Part shown: in pieces, positions 1 through 8,708 of the stretch
Position numbering within the stretch: the stretch's first letter is position 1
Layout of the letters: each line of letters starts with the position of its first letter
Assembly (NCBI GenBank): GCA_965279135.1
Contig: OZ257133.1
Coordinates: forward strand, 1,178,001-1,242,000
Direction: 5' to 3'
Origin: Croceimicrobium sp965279135
GTDB taxonomy: Bacteria > Bacteroidota > Bacteroidia > Flavobacteriales > Schleiferiaceae
Length of the DNA stretch: 64,000 bases
Program-made: the position numbers and the translations under genes
The notes under the pieces: generated by a model
What the model was told of the DNA's origin: nothing
The model's database searches: none
What the model saw: only the letters and a program-made list of their open reading frames with translations

Positions 1-1210
1 CTTCCCCTTGATCTACATCATACAACCGGCCAATAAGATTGGCAACTGTACTTTTTCCGCTACCGGTGCGTCCTACGATTGCCAGGGACTTGCCGCTTTC
101 CAGGCGAAAATTGAGATTTTGTATGGCCTTAATTCCCGTATCTGGATAGGTGAAGGAAACGTCCTTGAATTCGATACTTCCATTAAATTTAAGTGGCTCC
201 TCCGAAGGGTTGGCAATCTCTGGTTCCACTAATAGAAATTCATTTATGCGCTCCTGACTGGCTGCTGCTCTTTGCACAAGCGAAGTTACCCAGCCGATGG
301 ATGCAACTGGCCAGGTGAGCATATTCACATAGATAATGAATTGCGCAATTACTCCGGTTTCAATATTTCCAGCGATAGTTTCTTGTCCACCAATGTATAC
401 AGTAAGAATAGTGGAAAGACCAATCAGTAAAATCATTAATGGGAAAAAGAGCGCATTGATGCGAAATAGCTCCTTATTCCTTTTAAAGTAATGGTTTGCT
501 TCTTCATTGAAATCCTGAAGGGATTTATCCTCCCGCACATAGGCCTTCAAGACCCTGATTCCTGAAAATGTTTCTTGAACGAAAGAGCTAATGGCACTTA
601 ATTGTCTTTGTACCTGCTCACTCTTTATATTGATCTTTCTACTCACATAATAGATGGATGCCGCCAGTAGAGGTAATGGTGCTAATACATATAGGCTTAA
701 GCGCGGACTCCAATAAAACATGATGGGGATGATGAGTAAAAGATTCATACCCACATTCATCGAGTACATAATGGCCGGACCCACATACATTCGCACTCGG
801 CTTACATCCTCACTAATTCGATTCATTAAATCTCCAGTCCTATTCCGCTTGTAAAATGCAAGACTGAGACGCTGATACTGCTCAAAAATCTCATTCTTCA
901 TGTCGAACTCAATATGACGACTGACTACAATGATAGTTTGACGCATAAAGAACATAAAGAGCCCTTTAAGTAGGCTGGAAGCAATAATTATGACACCGTA
1001 GAGGACTAGTTTATTGCGGAGGTCGGTATAGTCGAAATTGGGATCTTCTCGGTATGAATTGATAGCGTCCTCAACGATGTTAAAACTCTCCCTGACCAAT
1101 TCAGCCGGAAGGATGCCAAAAATCACTGAGATGGCTACAAAGAATAAGCCAGCGAGCAGTTTCCATTTATACTTTAAGAAGTACTTATTAAGGGCGAGAA
1201 GGGACTTCAT
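1..1210 (-). CDS. ABC transporter, fused permease/ATPase (MsbA-like), 3' end outside window
   Basis: Reading the minus strand from the ATG at 1210 gives about 403 residues with no stop before the window edge, so the C-terminal part of the ATPase is missing. It starts MKSLLALNKYFLKYKWK and continues as an exporter-type transmembrane domain, with the family-typical stretch RTGDLMNRISEDVSRVR in the first cytoplasmic region. The nucleotide-binding domain begins near residue 345 and carries the Walker A motif GRTGSGKST about 25 residues before the edge. Homodimeric exporters of this family flip lipids or drugs out of the inner membrane; the substrate cannot be read from the sequence. A good promoter lies at 1263-1290. 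Family call is firm, substrate unknown. Confidence 0.93.
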   Translation of the reverse strand, partial: MKSLLALNKYFLKYKWKLLAGLFFVAISVIFGILPAELVRESFNIVEDAINSYREDPNFDYTDLRNKLVLYGVIIIASSLLKGLFMFFMRQTIIVVSRHIEFDMKNEIFEQYQRLSLAFYKRNRTGDLMNRISEDVSRVRMYVGPAIMYSMNVGMNLLLIIPIMFYWSPRLSLYVLAPLPLLAASIYYVSRKINIKSEQVQRQLSAISSFVQETFSGIRVLKAYVREDKSLQDFNEEANHYFKRNKELFRINALFFPLMILLIGLSTILTVYIGGQETIAGNIETGVIAQFIIYVNMLTWPVASIGWVTSLVQRAAASQERINEFLLVEPEIANPSEEPLKFNGSIEFKDVSFTYPDTGIKAIQNLNFRLESGKSLAIVGRTGSGKSTVANLIGRLYDVDQGE

Positions 1211-1262
1211 TCAATTGTTTCCTCAAAAAATTAGCCTAATTTCGCGCTCGAAATGGCTTGGG

Positions 1263-1290
1263 CAAAGGTAGAAATCTAGCCCTTTGTCAA
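1263..1290 (-). promoter_or_regulatory. Bacteroidota-type promoter for the ABC exporter
   Basis: On the minus strand TTG (1288-1290) is followed after 17 bases by TACCTTTG (1263-1270), matching the -33 TTG / -7 TAnnTTTG pattern. The predicted start of transcription lies about 45 bases upstream of the ATG at 1210. Confidence 0.6.
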
Positions 1291-1315
1291 CCCCTATTTC
1301 TCATAGCATTTAAAA

Positions 1316-2410
1316 ATGAGCGATCTTAAACTTACTGATTCGGCCGTGGTCGAAGGAGCGGTTTTCGCCTCTGCCTCCTTTAAGGATCACGAGCAAGTTG
1401 TATTCTGCAATGACGCGGATACCGGCCTGAAGGCAATTATTGGGATTCACAATACGGTTCTTGGCCCTGCATTGGGAGGAACCCGAATGTGGAACTACCG
1501 TCAGGAGAGCGATGCTATTCGTGATGTACTCCGTCTATCCAGAGGGATGACCTTTAAAGCTTCTATTTCTGGTTTGAATTTAGGAGGAGGTAAAGCGGTT
1601 ATTATTGGAGATAGTCGGAAAGACAAGACAGATGCCTTAATGCAGAAGTTTGGGGAGTACGTAAATTCTCTTTCCGGAAGATATATTACTGCGGAAGATG
1701 TGGGTATGAGTACCCATGACATGAAGATGGTTAAAATGCGTACCGATCACGTAACAGGTGTTCCAGTATCCATGGGAGGTAGCGGTGATCCTTCACCTGT
1801 AACGGCCTATGGTGTTTTCATGGGTATGAAAGCTGCGGCACAATACCGCTATGGCTCGGATGATCTTGCCGGAAAAAGGGTGATGGTGCAAGGTATTGGC
1901 CATGTTGGAGAAACCCTGGTAAAGCATTTAACAGATGCCGGAGCTGAGGTTTTGATTAATGATATCCACATGGACCGTATGGAAGAAGTTGCGGCCAAAT
2001 ACGATTCTAAGATTCATGTTGGCGATGTATTTGAAGCAGACTTTGACATTTATGCTCCGTGTGCATTAGGTGCCACAGTAAACCCTGAAAGTATTTCCAG
2101 ATTAAGCGCTTCTGTTATTGCCGGAGCAGCTAATAATCAACTTGCTGATGAAGGTCGTGACGGAGAAACCTTAAAGGCTAAAGGTATTGTGTATGCCCCA
2201 GATTTCTTGATTAATGCTGGAGGTGTAATTAATGTCTACTCAGAGATTGCCCACTACGATAGGGAAGAAGCACTACGCCGCACCGAAAAGATATACGATA
2301 CCACTTTAGAAATTCTTCAAAAGGCCGATTCTGAGAATATTACTAGCCATCAGGCTGCTCTGAGAATTGCCGAAACCAGAATCCAACTTGCTAAAGCACA
2401 GCAGAATTAA
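1316..2410 (+). CDS. Leucine dehydrogenase (Glu/Leu/Phe/Val dehydrogenase family)
   Basis: A 364-residue NAD-dependent amino acid dehydrogenase that reversibly deaminates leucine, valine and isoleucine to the 2-oxo acids. The length is that of leucine dehydrogenases, shorter than glutamate dehydrogenases. The substrate-side motif GGTRMWNY is at 54-61, the two expected active-site lysines are K81 and K93 (in LNLGGGK), and the dinucleotide-binding GxGxxG reads GIGHVG at 193-198. The ATG at 1316 follows an AT-rich leader. nusB starts two bases after its stop, so the two are probably co-transcribed. Leucine is the expected main substrate by family; I cannot exclude broader branched-chain specificity. 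Confidence 0.93.
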   Translation: MSDLKLTDSAVVEGAVFASASFKDHEQVVFCNDADTGLKAIIGIHNTVLGPALGGTRMWNYRQESDAIRDVLRLSRGMTFKASISGLNLGGGKAVIIGDSRKDKTDALMQKFGEYVNSLSGRYITAEDVGMSTHDMKMVKMRTDHVTGVPVSMGGSGDPSPVTAYGVFMGMKAAAQYRYGSDDLAGKRVMVQGIGHVGETLVKHLTDAGAEVLINDIHMDRMEEVAAKYDSKIHVGDVFEADFDIYAPCALGATVNPESISRLSASVIAGAANNQLADEGRDGETLKAKGIVYAPDFLINAGGVINVYSEIAHYDREEALRRTEKIYDTTLEILQKADSENITSHQAALRIAETRIQLAKAQQN

Positions 2411-2412
2411 AG

Positions 2413-3354
2413 ATGCTCACCCGCCGACATTTACGGATTAAGGTTTTTCAAGCTTTATATGCCTACGAGTATGATCCCGAGAAGGGATTAATCCAGGCTG
2501 AAAAACAGTTGCGAAAATCTATCGAGGATATAAACCGACTTTACCTTTTTGATTTATCAGCTCTGGCTTTAATTCATCGTTTCGCTAAGGAACGGATTGA
2601 ACTAAATCTAGTAAAGAAGCTTCCTACCAAAGAGGATTTAAATCCGAACCTCCGCTTTGCCGAGAATAGGTTTCTGGTTTGGTTGTCAAATAACTCCTAC
2701 TTCAAGGATGCCATAGAAAAGGAGCACATAAGGTTTGATGAAGAGAAAGAGCTTATACGCAAGGCTTTTCGGGATTTACTTGATGATGAAAGGTTTCAAG
2801 CCTACATGGAAGCGGATCGGAATGATTTGAAAGAAGACCGGAAAATTGCCAAGTACATTTATGGCACATACCTTGTGGAAAATGAAGATCTGCATGAAGT
2901 CTATGAAGCGAGAAACATGCATTGGTCGGATGATCTGGATGCCGCACAGGCGATGGTTGTTAAAACGATCACCAGTTTTGATGAGGGACGTGAACATCAT
3001 GGGGGGCTGGTGCCTTTAATTAAACACCAGGATGATCTTGATTTTGCCTTAAAGCTTTTCCGTACTGCGGTGAATGAAGGTTCAAAATGGGAGAAACGCA
3101 TTCTGGCAAAAGCAGAACATTGGGAAGGTGATCGCATTGCGGTTATCGACCAGATTTTAATGAAAATGGCCTTAGCTGAATTGGTGACTTTTAATCAGAT
3201 TCCGGTTAAAGTGAGTTTGAACGAGTATATCGAATTAGCTAAACAATACAGCACTCGAAAGAGTGGGCAATTTGTAAATGGAATATTAGACAAGTTGCAA
3301 TTAGAGATGACCGAATCCGGTGAAATACACAAGATCGGTAGAGGGCTGTTATAA
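2413..3354 (+). CDS. nusB: Transcription antitermination factor NusB, extended form
   Basis: NusB binds boxA RNA with NusE (ribosomal protein S10) and supports rRNA antitermination. The protein has 313 residues, about twice the length of proteobacterial NusB. The conserved helical NusB core is the C-terminal third (about 205-300), with WEGDRIAVIDQILMKMAL, the IPVKVSLNEYIELAKQYS segment and the GQFVNGILDKL tail. The N-terminal half is charged and helical with no motif I recognise; this long form is common in Bacteroidota. It starts two bases after the leucine dehydrogenase stop and precedes the DUF1573 and yajC genes, a neighbourhood often conserved in this phylum. Confidence 0.92.
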   Translation: MLTRRHLRIKVFQALYAYEYDPEKGLIQAEKQLRKSIEDINRLYLFDLSALALIHRFAKERIELNLVKKLPTKEDLNPNLRFAENRFLVWLSNNSYFKDAIEKEHIRFDEEKELIRKAFRDLLDDERFQAYMEADRNDLKEDRKIAKYIYGTYLVENEDLHEVYEARNMHWSDDLDAAQAMVVKTITSFDEGREHHGGLVPLIKHQDDLDFALKLFRTAVNEGSKWEKRILAKAEHWEGDRIAVIDQILMKMALAELVTFNQIPVKVSLNEYIELAKQYSTRKSGQFVNGILDKLQLEMTESGEIHKIGRGLL

Positions 3355-3395
3355 TAGATTATGAATTAATATTGCGAATTGAAAATTGAATAGAA

Positions 3396-3929
3396 ATGAA
3401 AAGAAAACTCCTTTTCTCCGCAAGTCTGGCTCTGGCAATCTTAGGCACAGCCTGTGATAACGCCGCCAGCAAAATTAAAAACGAAGGTTCCACCAGTCAA
3501 TCAGCAAATACTACCGCAGAAAACAGTTCTGAGGTGGCTCCTTTTGCAAGTGATCCCCAAACTATCACTACCACTGTAGATCCAAATGCCCCTCTTCCAA
3601 AGTTTGAATTTGAAGAAGAGAATCATGATTTCGGAACCATTGAAGAAGGTGTTGTTGCGAAGCATGATTTTAAATTTAAAAATACGGGAGAAGCGCCTTT
3701 GATTATTTCCAGCGCAACCGGAAGTTGCGGATGTACAGTACCTGAATGGCCTCGTGAGCCGATTGCCCCAGGGGAGACCGGAATTATCCATGTAGAGTTC
3801 AACTCTAACGGTCGAACTGGTAAGCAAGACAAGAACGTTACCATTAACGCGAACACCATCCCTAATAAGAAGATTCTTCGCATTAGCTCTATGGTAAATC
3901 CTAAACCTAAGCAAGAACCACAAGGTTAA
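3396..3929 (+). CDS. DUF1573 lipoprotein
   Basis: A 177-residue predicted lipoprotein. The signal peptide ends in the lipobox LGTAC with C20 as the lipidated residue, followed by a Ser/Thr/Asn-rich linker. The DUF1573 immunoglobulin-like domain occupies about residues 70-170, with the typical HDFGTI and the SCGCTVPEWP cysteine motif. The biochemical role of DUF1573 proteins is not established; they are abundant in the Bacteroidota envelope. The stop overlaps the yajC start (TAATG), so translation is probably coupled. Confidence 0.9.
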   Translation: MKRKLLFSASLALAILGTACDNAASKIKNEGSTSQSANTTAENSSEVAPFASDPQTITTTVDPNAPLPKFEFEEENHDFGTIEEGVVAKHDFKFKNTGEAPLIISSATGSCGCTVPEWPREPIAPGETGIIHVEFNSNGRTGKQDKNVTINANTIPNKKILRISSMVNPKPKQEPQG

Positions 3930-4294
3930 TGAAAGACTTAGCACTAATTTTACTACAAGCCGATGCAGGGGGAGGTTCTCCTTTAGGAGGATTACCATTT
4001 TTTGCCCTGATTATCCTGGTGATGTATGTTTTCTTCTTTCGTCCGCAAATGAAACGTCAGAAGGAAGAGCGTAAGTTTCAATCAGAAGGATTGCAAAAGG
4101 GAATGCGAGTGGTTACCACTTCGGGTATTCACGCGAAGATCCTTGAAATTCAGGATGACACATTAATCATCGAAAGCGAAAATAGCCGCCTGAAGATTGA
4201 TCGTGCTCAAGTAAGCAAGGAGGCCAGTAAGGCCTATATACCCAAAGAAGAAAAAGAAAAGAAGGAAAAGAAGTCTGAGAAGGACGAGAAATAA
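3929..4294 (+). CDS. yajC: Preprotein translocase subunit YajC
   Basis: YajC is an accessory inner-membrane subunit of the SecDF-YajC complex, which assists SecYEG export. The 121-residue product has a short glycine-rich N-terminus, one transmembrane segment (about 19-37, containing FFALIILVMYVFFF) and the diagnostic FRPQMKRQKEERKFQ just after it. A soluble domain follows with GMRVVTTSGIHAKI. The tail is very rich in lysine and glutamate. The start overlaps the stop of the upstream lipoprotein gene. A terminator follows, so this is the last gene of the operon. Confidence 0.95.
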   Translation: MKDLALILLQADAGGGSPLGGLPFFALIILVMYVFFFRPQMKRQKEERKFQSEGLQKGMRVVTTSGIHAKILEIQDDTLIIESENSRLKIDRAQVSKEASKAYIPKEEKEKKEKKSEKDEK

Positions 4295-4313
4295 TCCTCA
4301 ATTCTATAAGTTC

Positions 4314-4343
4314 AAAACCTCCTTAACCAAAGGAGGTTTTTTT
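4314..4343 (+). terminator. Rho-independent terminator after yajC
   Basis: AAAACCTCC and GGAGGTTTT pair around a nine-base loop and are followed by a run of T. It separates the nusB-yajC operon from the CdaR-coaE-nnr group. Confidence 0.85.
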
Positions 4344-4369
4344 ATGCATTGTTGTATCTTCCAACACTC

Positions 4370-5365
4370 ATGAAGCTGCTACCATCAAAGGAATTCCGTC
4401 AACGTGGAAAGAAGTTTTTAAACGATGGCAAGAATCATATACGATTGTTGTTTATCGGACTTTCCTTAGTACTATGGTTTTTCATAAAACTCTCTAAAAC
4501 AGGCTATATCAGTACCGTGCATTTTGGTATTGATTATAGCGACCTTCCAGAGGGTTTAGTGCTTACGGAAGAGCCACCACAGAACATCCAATTAAAACTT
4601 CAAGGAAGTGGTTATAGCTTGCTGAAATACAGTTGGTTTAGCTTCAAGAAGCTGGATATTGATTTAAGCAATCTGGAGAGCAATCGCAAAGGAGAAAGCT
4701 ATTGGACGAGTAAGTCTGCCCTCAATAACCTGGAAGCTCAGTTTGTCGATGAGAGCACGCGAATACTGGACATTAAGCCGGATAGCATCTTTATAAATTT
4801 GAGCAAACTAGCCACTAAAAGTATTCCTGTAGAGCTGGTTTACAATCCGCTATTTGATACCAATGCCTTTAGTTTATACGGAGAACCACAATTGAGTTTT
4901 GACTCGGTTCTGGTAGAGGCACCCACCAGTGTAATCTCTTCTTTAAAAAGTATAAAAACCAAAGCTATTGATGTTCCAGAACCTTCAGATAGTATGGATT
5001 TGAGCTTTGAGCTTGATCCACCGAAAATTCAACATCTTAGTTTAGAACGAAATAGTCTGGAGGCTCGTTTAGAGTTTTCTCGTATAACCGAAGGGAAGAT
5101 TCAGACTTCTATTGAACTGCTAAATGTTCCGGACTCGGTTAAACTTGAGCTTTTCCCTTCACAGACGGAAATAGTATTCCGTTGTGCACTGCGCGATTAC
5201 AAAAGCATTAGGCCCAAAGAGTTCAGGGTATATGTAGATTACAATGAGCTTCTTGAGCGAAAGGGAACCAGGTTTCTTAGTTTGAAATCAGAAGAACCTC
5301 CTTCTCAAATTAGAAGCATGGAGATTCAACCTAAACGAGTGGAGTTTTTATTAAGCAAACCATGA
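4370..5365 (+). CDS. CdaR/YbbR-domain membrane-anchored protein
   Basis: A 331-residue protein with a basic N-terminus, one transmembrane helix (about residues 22-44, with LLFIGLSLVLWFFIKL) and an extracytoplasmic part of beta-rich YbbR-like repeats. In Firmicutes the related CdaR regulates the diadenylate cyclase CdaA; in Bacteroidota the family sits beside coaE and its role is unproven. I chose the ATG at 4370, because the longer reading from a TTG at 4349 lies in the tail of the upstream terminator. The stop overlaps coaE (ATGA). Confidence 0.8.
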   Translation: MKLLPSKEFRQRGKKFLNDGKNHIRLLFIGLSLVLWFFIKLSKTGYISTVHFGIDYSDLPEGLVLTEEPPQNIQLKLQGSGYSLLKYSWFSFKKLDIDLSNLESNRKGESYWTSKSALNNLEAQFVDESTRILDIKPDSIFINLSKLATKSIPVELVYNPLFDTNAFSLYGEPQLSFDSVLVEAPTSVISSLKSIKTKAIDVPEPSDSMDLSFELDPPKIQHLSLERNSLEARLEFSRITEGKIQTSIELLNVPDSVKLELFPSQTEIVFRCALRDYKSIRPKEFRVYVDYNELLERKGTRFLSLKSEEPPSQIRSMEIQPKRVEFLLSKP

Positions 5366-5955
5366 TAATCGGCCTAACAGGTGGAATTGGCAGCGGTAAA
5401 ACAACAGTTGCTCAAATCTTTCAGCAGGTGGGCATCCCTGTATTTTTTGCCGATGATGTTTCTAAGGGCTTATTGGATAGCGATTTAGAATTAAGAAGTA
5501 GCCTCGTTCAACTTTTAGGTAAAAGATTACTTCAAGATGGAAAGGTTGATCGTTCCTGGATGGCTCAACAAATATTTAGTGATACGCAGTTGTTGACTAA
5601 GGTCAATGCCCTGATTCATCCAGCCGTGGCGAAAGCATTTAAGAATTGGTTCTCCATCCAGAAGGCTCCTTATGTTTTACGAGAGGCAGCAATCCTCTAT
5701 GAGAGTGGAAGCTATAAGGATTGTGATGCGGTAATCGTTGTTTCAGCGCCGGAGGCTATGCGAATAGAGCGCGTAGTGCGGCGTTCCGGCGAGAGTGAAG
5801 AGCAAGTTCGAAATAGGATGGAGAAACAATGGCCGCAAGAAAAGAAGCTAGCTTTGGCTGATTTTGTTATTCAAAATGACCATCAGGAGATGTTAATTCC
5901 ACAAGTACTTGAGATTCATGAAGATCTTATCCGTAGAGCAAACCAGAGCAGCTGA
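5362..5955 (+). CDS. coaE: Dephospho-CoA kinase
   Basis: Phosphorylates the 3'-hydroxyl of dephospho-CoA with ATP, the last step of coenzyme A synthesis. The 197-residue product starts with the P-loop GLTGGIGSGKTT, then FFADDVSK and the LIHPAV motif at about 90-95, all typical of CoaE. The ATG overlaps the upstream stop by four bases. The 3' end overlaps the start of nnr by 38 bases, a compact arrangement that probably couples their translation. Confidence 0.97.
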   Translation: MIIGLTGGIGSGKTTVAQIFQQVGIPVFFADDVSKGLLDSDLELRSSLVQLLGKRLLQDGKVDRSWMAQQIFSDTQLLTKVNALIHPAVAKAFKNWFSIQKAPYVLREAAILYESGSYKDCDAVIVVSAPEAMRIERVVRRSGESEEQVRNRMEKQWPQEKKLALADFVIQNDHQEMLIPQVLEIHEDLIRRANQSS

Positions 5956-7405
5956 TCAGTATACCATCGATCACGAGCCCATTTCCTCGATCGATTTGAT
6001 GGAGCGGGCAGCGCTAGCCTTATTCGATTGGTGTAATTCTAATTTGGATAAGGGTCGAAGAATTTTCCTTTTTTGTGGTAGGGGAAACAATGGTGGAGAT
6101 GGTTTAGCACTGGCTCGCTTGCTTTTCGGAGCTGGTTACGAAGTAGCTATCTATTATCTGGATGAAAATGGAAGTCCCGATTTTCAATTAAACTGGCAAA
6201 GGTTACCCAATGATCTGACCCGAAATCAAATTGACTTAGAACACCCAGTCCTTCCTGATTTTGAAGGGTGTGTTATTATCGATGCATTGTTTGGGTCTGG
6301 TCTAAATCGCCCTTTGGATGGAGCATACTGCGATCTAGTCAAAGCTCTTAATGAGAATGAAGCTTTGCGAATAGCGATCGACTTTCCCAGCGGTTTAATG
6401 GGGGATGAGATAGTAGAACTCTCTTCCTCCCAGGTTTTTAATGCAGATTACACTTTAACTTTTCAGTACCCGAAGCTGGCCTTGGTGCATCCGTTTTCTT
6501 CGAAATACGCGGGACAAGTTGAGGTATTGGACATCGGGATTCATCAAGCATATTTGGATCAAGCTAAATCAAATTTGTACTGGCAAACCAGTGATGAATT
6601 GAAGCGCTTGTTAAAGCCAAGAGCGAAGCACAGCTATAAAGGGATTTATGGACATGCCTGGATTTTGGCTGGGAGTAAGAATACTATGGGTGCAGCCCTA
6701 ATTGCGGCGGAGGCGAGTTTGAGATGTGGTTTAGGGCTTTTAAGCCTGAATGTCCCTATTTCCGGATTTAGTAGCTTTAATTCGCGTTTGCCAGAAGCGA
6801 TGCTTCTAGAAAGGGCCTCTGGTATACCTGATTCCTGGTCAAGATATTCGGCGGTATTAATCGGACCTGGTTTGGGGCTTAATCAAGAATCCGAAAACCT
6901 TGTGAATCAGGTTTTAGAGTCCTTTACTGGGCCTTTGCTTATTGACGCTGATGGAATAAACCTCCTGGTAAGAAACCTGGAGCTATTAAAGTCGACTAGG
7001 GCAGAAGTAGTGCTCACTCCTCATCCTGGTGAATTTCGCCGTTTGATAGGCGTGGAGTCTTTAGGCCTGGATCAACTAGAATTAGCTCAAGAGTTTACAC
7101 AGAAATACCAATGCAGGATTCTCTTGAAAGGCACTATATCTGTACTTATAGAACCGGATGGAAGCATGACTTTTTACGACTTCGGATCCTCAGCCTTGGC
7201 CAAAGGAGGAAGTGGTGATCTGTTGGCTGGATCGATAACAGCGTTTTTAGCGCAAGGATATTCTGCTACCAATGCAGTCTCTTTAGGAGTATTCATGCAG
7301 GGAAGAGCATCATTGCATGCTACTGAGGCATTAGGAGATAGTAATGCCGTGCTGAGCTCAGATATACTTAAAAATCTCGGTAAGGCTTTTCAGGATTTAA
7401 CTTAA
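5918..7405 (+). CDS. nnr: Bifunctional NAD(P)H-hydrate repair enzyme
   Basis: Repairs damaged NAD(P)H hydrates. The N-terminal YjeF_N epimerase domain (about 1-210) interconverts the hydrate epimers and shows CGRGNNGGDGLALARLL. The C-terminal ADP/ATP-dependent dehydratase domain (about 220-490) removes the water and carries the signatures VLTPHPGEF and LAKGGSGDLLAG. The length of 495 residues is normal for the fused enzyme. I chose the ATG at 5918, giving MKILSVEQTRAAD, the usual beginning of this family; it lies inside coaE. The 3' end overlaps the convergent gene at 7402 by four bases. Confidence 0.95.
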   Translation: MKILSVEQTRAADQYTIDHEPISSIDLMERAALALFDWCNSNLDKGRRIFLFCGRGNNGGDGLALARLLFGAGYEVAIYYLDENGSPDFQLNWQRLPNDLTRNQIDLEHPVLPDFEGCVIIDALFGSGLNRPLDGAYCDLVKALNENEALRIAIDFPSGLMGDEIVELSSSQVFNADYTLTFQYPKLALVHPFSSKYAGQVEVLDIGIHQAYLDQAKSNLYWQTSDELKRLLKPRAKHSYKGIYGHAWILAGSKNTMGAALIAAEASLRCGLGLLSLNVPISGFSSFNSRLPEAMLLERASGIPDSWSRYSAVLIGPGLGLNQESENLVNQVLESFTGPLLIDADGINLLVRNLELLKSTRAEVVLTPHPGEFRRLIGVESLGLDQLELAQEFTQKYQCRILLKGTISVLIEPDGSMTFYDFGSSALAKGGSGDLLAGSITAFLAQGYSATNAVSLGVFMQGRASLHATEALGDSNAVLSSDILKNLGKAFQDLT

Positions 7406-8025
7406 AGGAGGCTAAGGTCGCCTTTGCCTTCTCGAATCACTTCTGCTTCACCCTCGCTTAAATCTACGACCGTAGAAGCATATAGGTCCCCCAAGCCACC
7501 ATCAATAACCAAATCTACTTGATTATCAAACTTCTCAGCAATGAGTTCCGGATCAGTAGTGTAATCAAGAATCTCATCTTCATCGTGAACCGATGAAGCA
7601 ATAATCGGACGATCCAGGGCTTTTACAATTTCTCTGGGGATAGCATTATCCGGAATTCTTATTCCCACTGTTTTCTTTTTCTTTTGGAAAATCTTGGGAA
7701 TAGCACTGCCGGCTTTTAGAATAAAGGTAAAGGGTCCGGGTAAACACCTGTTTAAAATCTTATAAGTAGGTGTGTCCACCGATTTAGTGTAGGCGCTTAG
7801 GAAGCTAAGGTCGGGAAAGATGAGGGCAAATTCAGCTTTTTCCGGTTTCAGCCCTTTTAATCGAGCTACCTTTTCTATAGCCTTGGGTTTACGGATATCA
7901 CAACCAAAGGAATACACCGTATCGGTGGGATACACAATTATCCCACCTTGCTCTAAAATCTCAACTACCCGAGATATTGCTCTAGGGTTGGGATTTTCAG
8001 GGTAAATCTTAAGAATTTCCGCCAT
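7402..8025 (-). CDS. L-threonylcarbamoyladenylate synthase (Sua5/YciO/YrdC family)
   Basis: Members make threonylcarbamoyl-AMP from threonine, bicarbonate and ATP for the t6A modification of tRNAs that read ANN codons. The 207-residue product has the GGIIVYPTDTVYSFGCD substrate-loop motif near residue 30 and LPGPFTFILKA and VGIRIPDN further on. There is no C-terminal Sua5 domain, so it is the short YrdC/YciO-type form. A YciO paralogue without t6A activity is possible; the sequence alone does not decide. The gene starts one base after the aldolase stop, so they form a two-gene operon. Confidence 0.85.
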   Translation of the reverse strand: MAEILKIYPENPNPRAISRVVEILEQGGIIVYPTDTVYSFGCDIRKPKAIEKVARLKGLKPEKAEFALIFPDLSFLSAYTKSVDTPTYKILNRCLPGPFTFILKAGSAIPKIFQKKKKTVGIRIPDNAIPREIVKALDRPIIASSVHDEDEILDYTTDPELIAEKFDNQVDLVIDGGLGDLYASTVVDLSEGEAEVIREGKGDLSLL

Positions 8026-8026
8026 T

Positions 8027-8683
8027 CTAGGAATTTCCCTTGCGGTAGTCAGCTAGGAATTTTTCTAGCCCGATATCCGTTAATGGATGTTTTAGTAAAC
8101 CAGTGATACTTCCTAATGGTCCAGTTATAACGTCAGCTCCGATTTTAGCACATTCCAACACATGCATAGTATGACGAACTGATGCAGCCAGGATTTCAGT
8201 TTCAAAATCATAGTTGTCATAGATCAAACGGATCTCTTCGATGAGCTGCAGACCATCGGTAGAAATGTCATCTAAACGACCTATAAAAGGAGAAACATAA
8301 GTGGCTCCCGCTTTGGCCGCCAGTAAAGCTTGACCGGCACTAAATACAAGTGTGCAATTCGTTTTAATTCCCTGGTCAGAAAAGTATTTCAAGGCTTTTA
8401 CTCCATCCTGGATCATTGGGATTTTCACCACAATTTGGGGATGCAAAGCGGCAAGTGCTTCTCCCTCACGCACCATTCCTTCGAAATCGGTACTTATTAC
8501 TTCGGCACTTACGTCACCATCAACGATATCGCAAATTGCTTTATAATGATTGATAATGTTTTCCTCTCCAGTGATGCCTTCTTTGGCCATTAGAGATGGA
8601 TTGGTAGTAACTCCATCTAATACGCCTAGTTCCTGGGCTTCTTTTATTTGATCGAGGTTTGCGGTATCAATGAAAAACTTCAT
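8027..8683 (-). CDS. fsa: Fructose-6-phosphate aldolase / transaldolase-like protein
   Basis: A 218-residue TalC/FSA-type class I aldolase. It begins MKFFIDTANLDQIKEA and contains GVTTNPSLMAKE. The Schiff-base lysine is K87 in VVKIPM, and the C-terminal half shows TNCTLVFSAGQ and GATYVSPFIGRLDD. Proteins of this short form are either fructose-6-phosphate aldolases or true transaldolases of the pentose phosphate pathway. In Bacteroidota the transaldolase role is plausible, and sequence reading cannot separate the two. A -7 box (8700-8707) lies just upstream. Confidence 0.9.
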   Translation of the reverse strand: MKFFIDTANLDQIKEAQELGVLDGVTTNPSLMAKEGITGEENIINHYKAICDIVDGDVSAEVISTDFEGMVREGEALAALHPQIVVKIPMIQDGVKALKYFSDQGIKTNCTLVFSAGQALLAAKAGATYVSPFIGRLDDISTDGLQLIEEIRLIYDNYDFETEILAASVRHTMHVLECAKIGADVITGPLGSITGLLKHPLTDIGLEKFLADYRKGNS

Positions 8684-8699
8684 CTGGTAGAATTTTCGG

Positions 8700-8707
8700 C
8701 AAAAATA
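8700..8707 (-). promoter_or_regulatory. -7 promoter element for the aldolase operon
   Basis: TATTTTTG on the minus strand, 16 bases before the ATG at 8683. It directly abuts the stop codon of the upstream histidine kinase gene, so the aldolase operon can be transcribed independently. Confidence 0.45.
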
Positions 8708-8708
8708 A

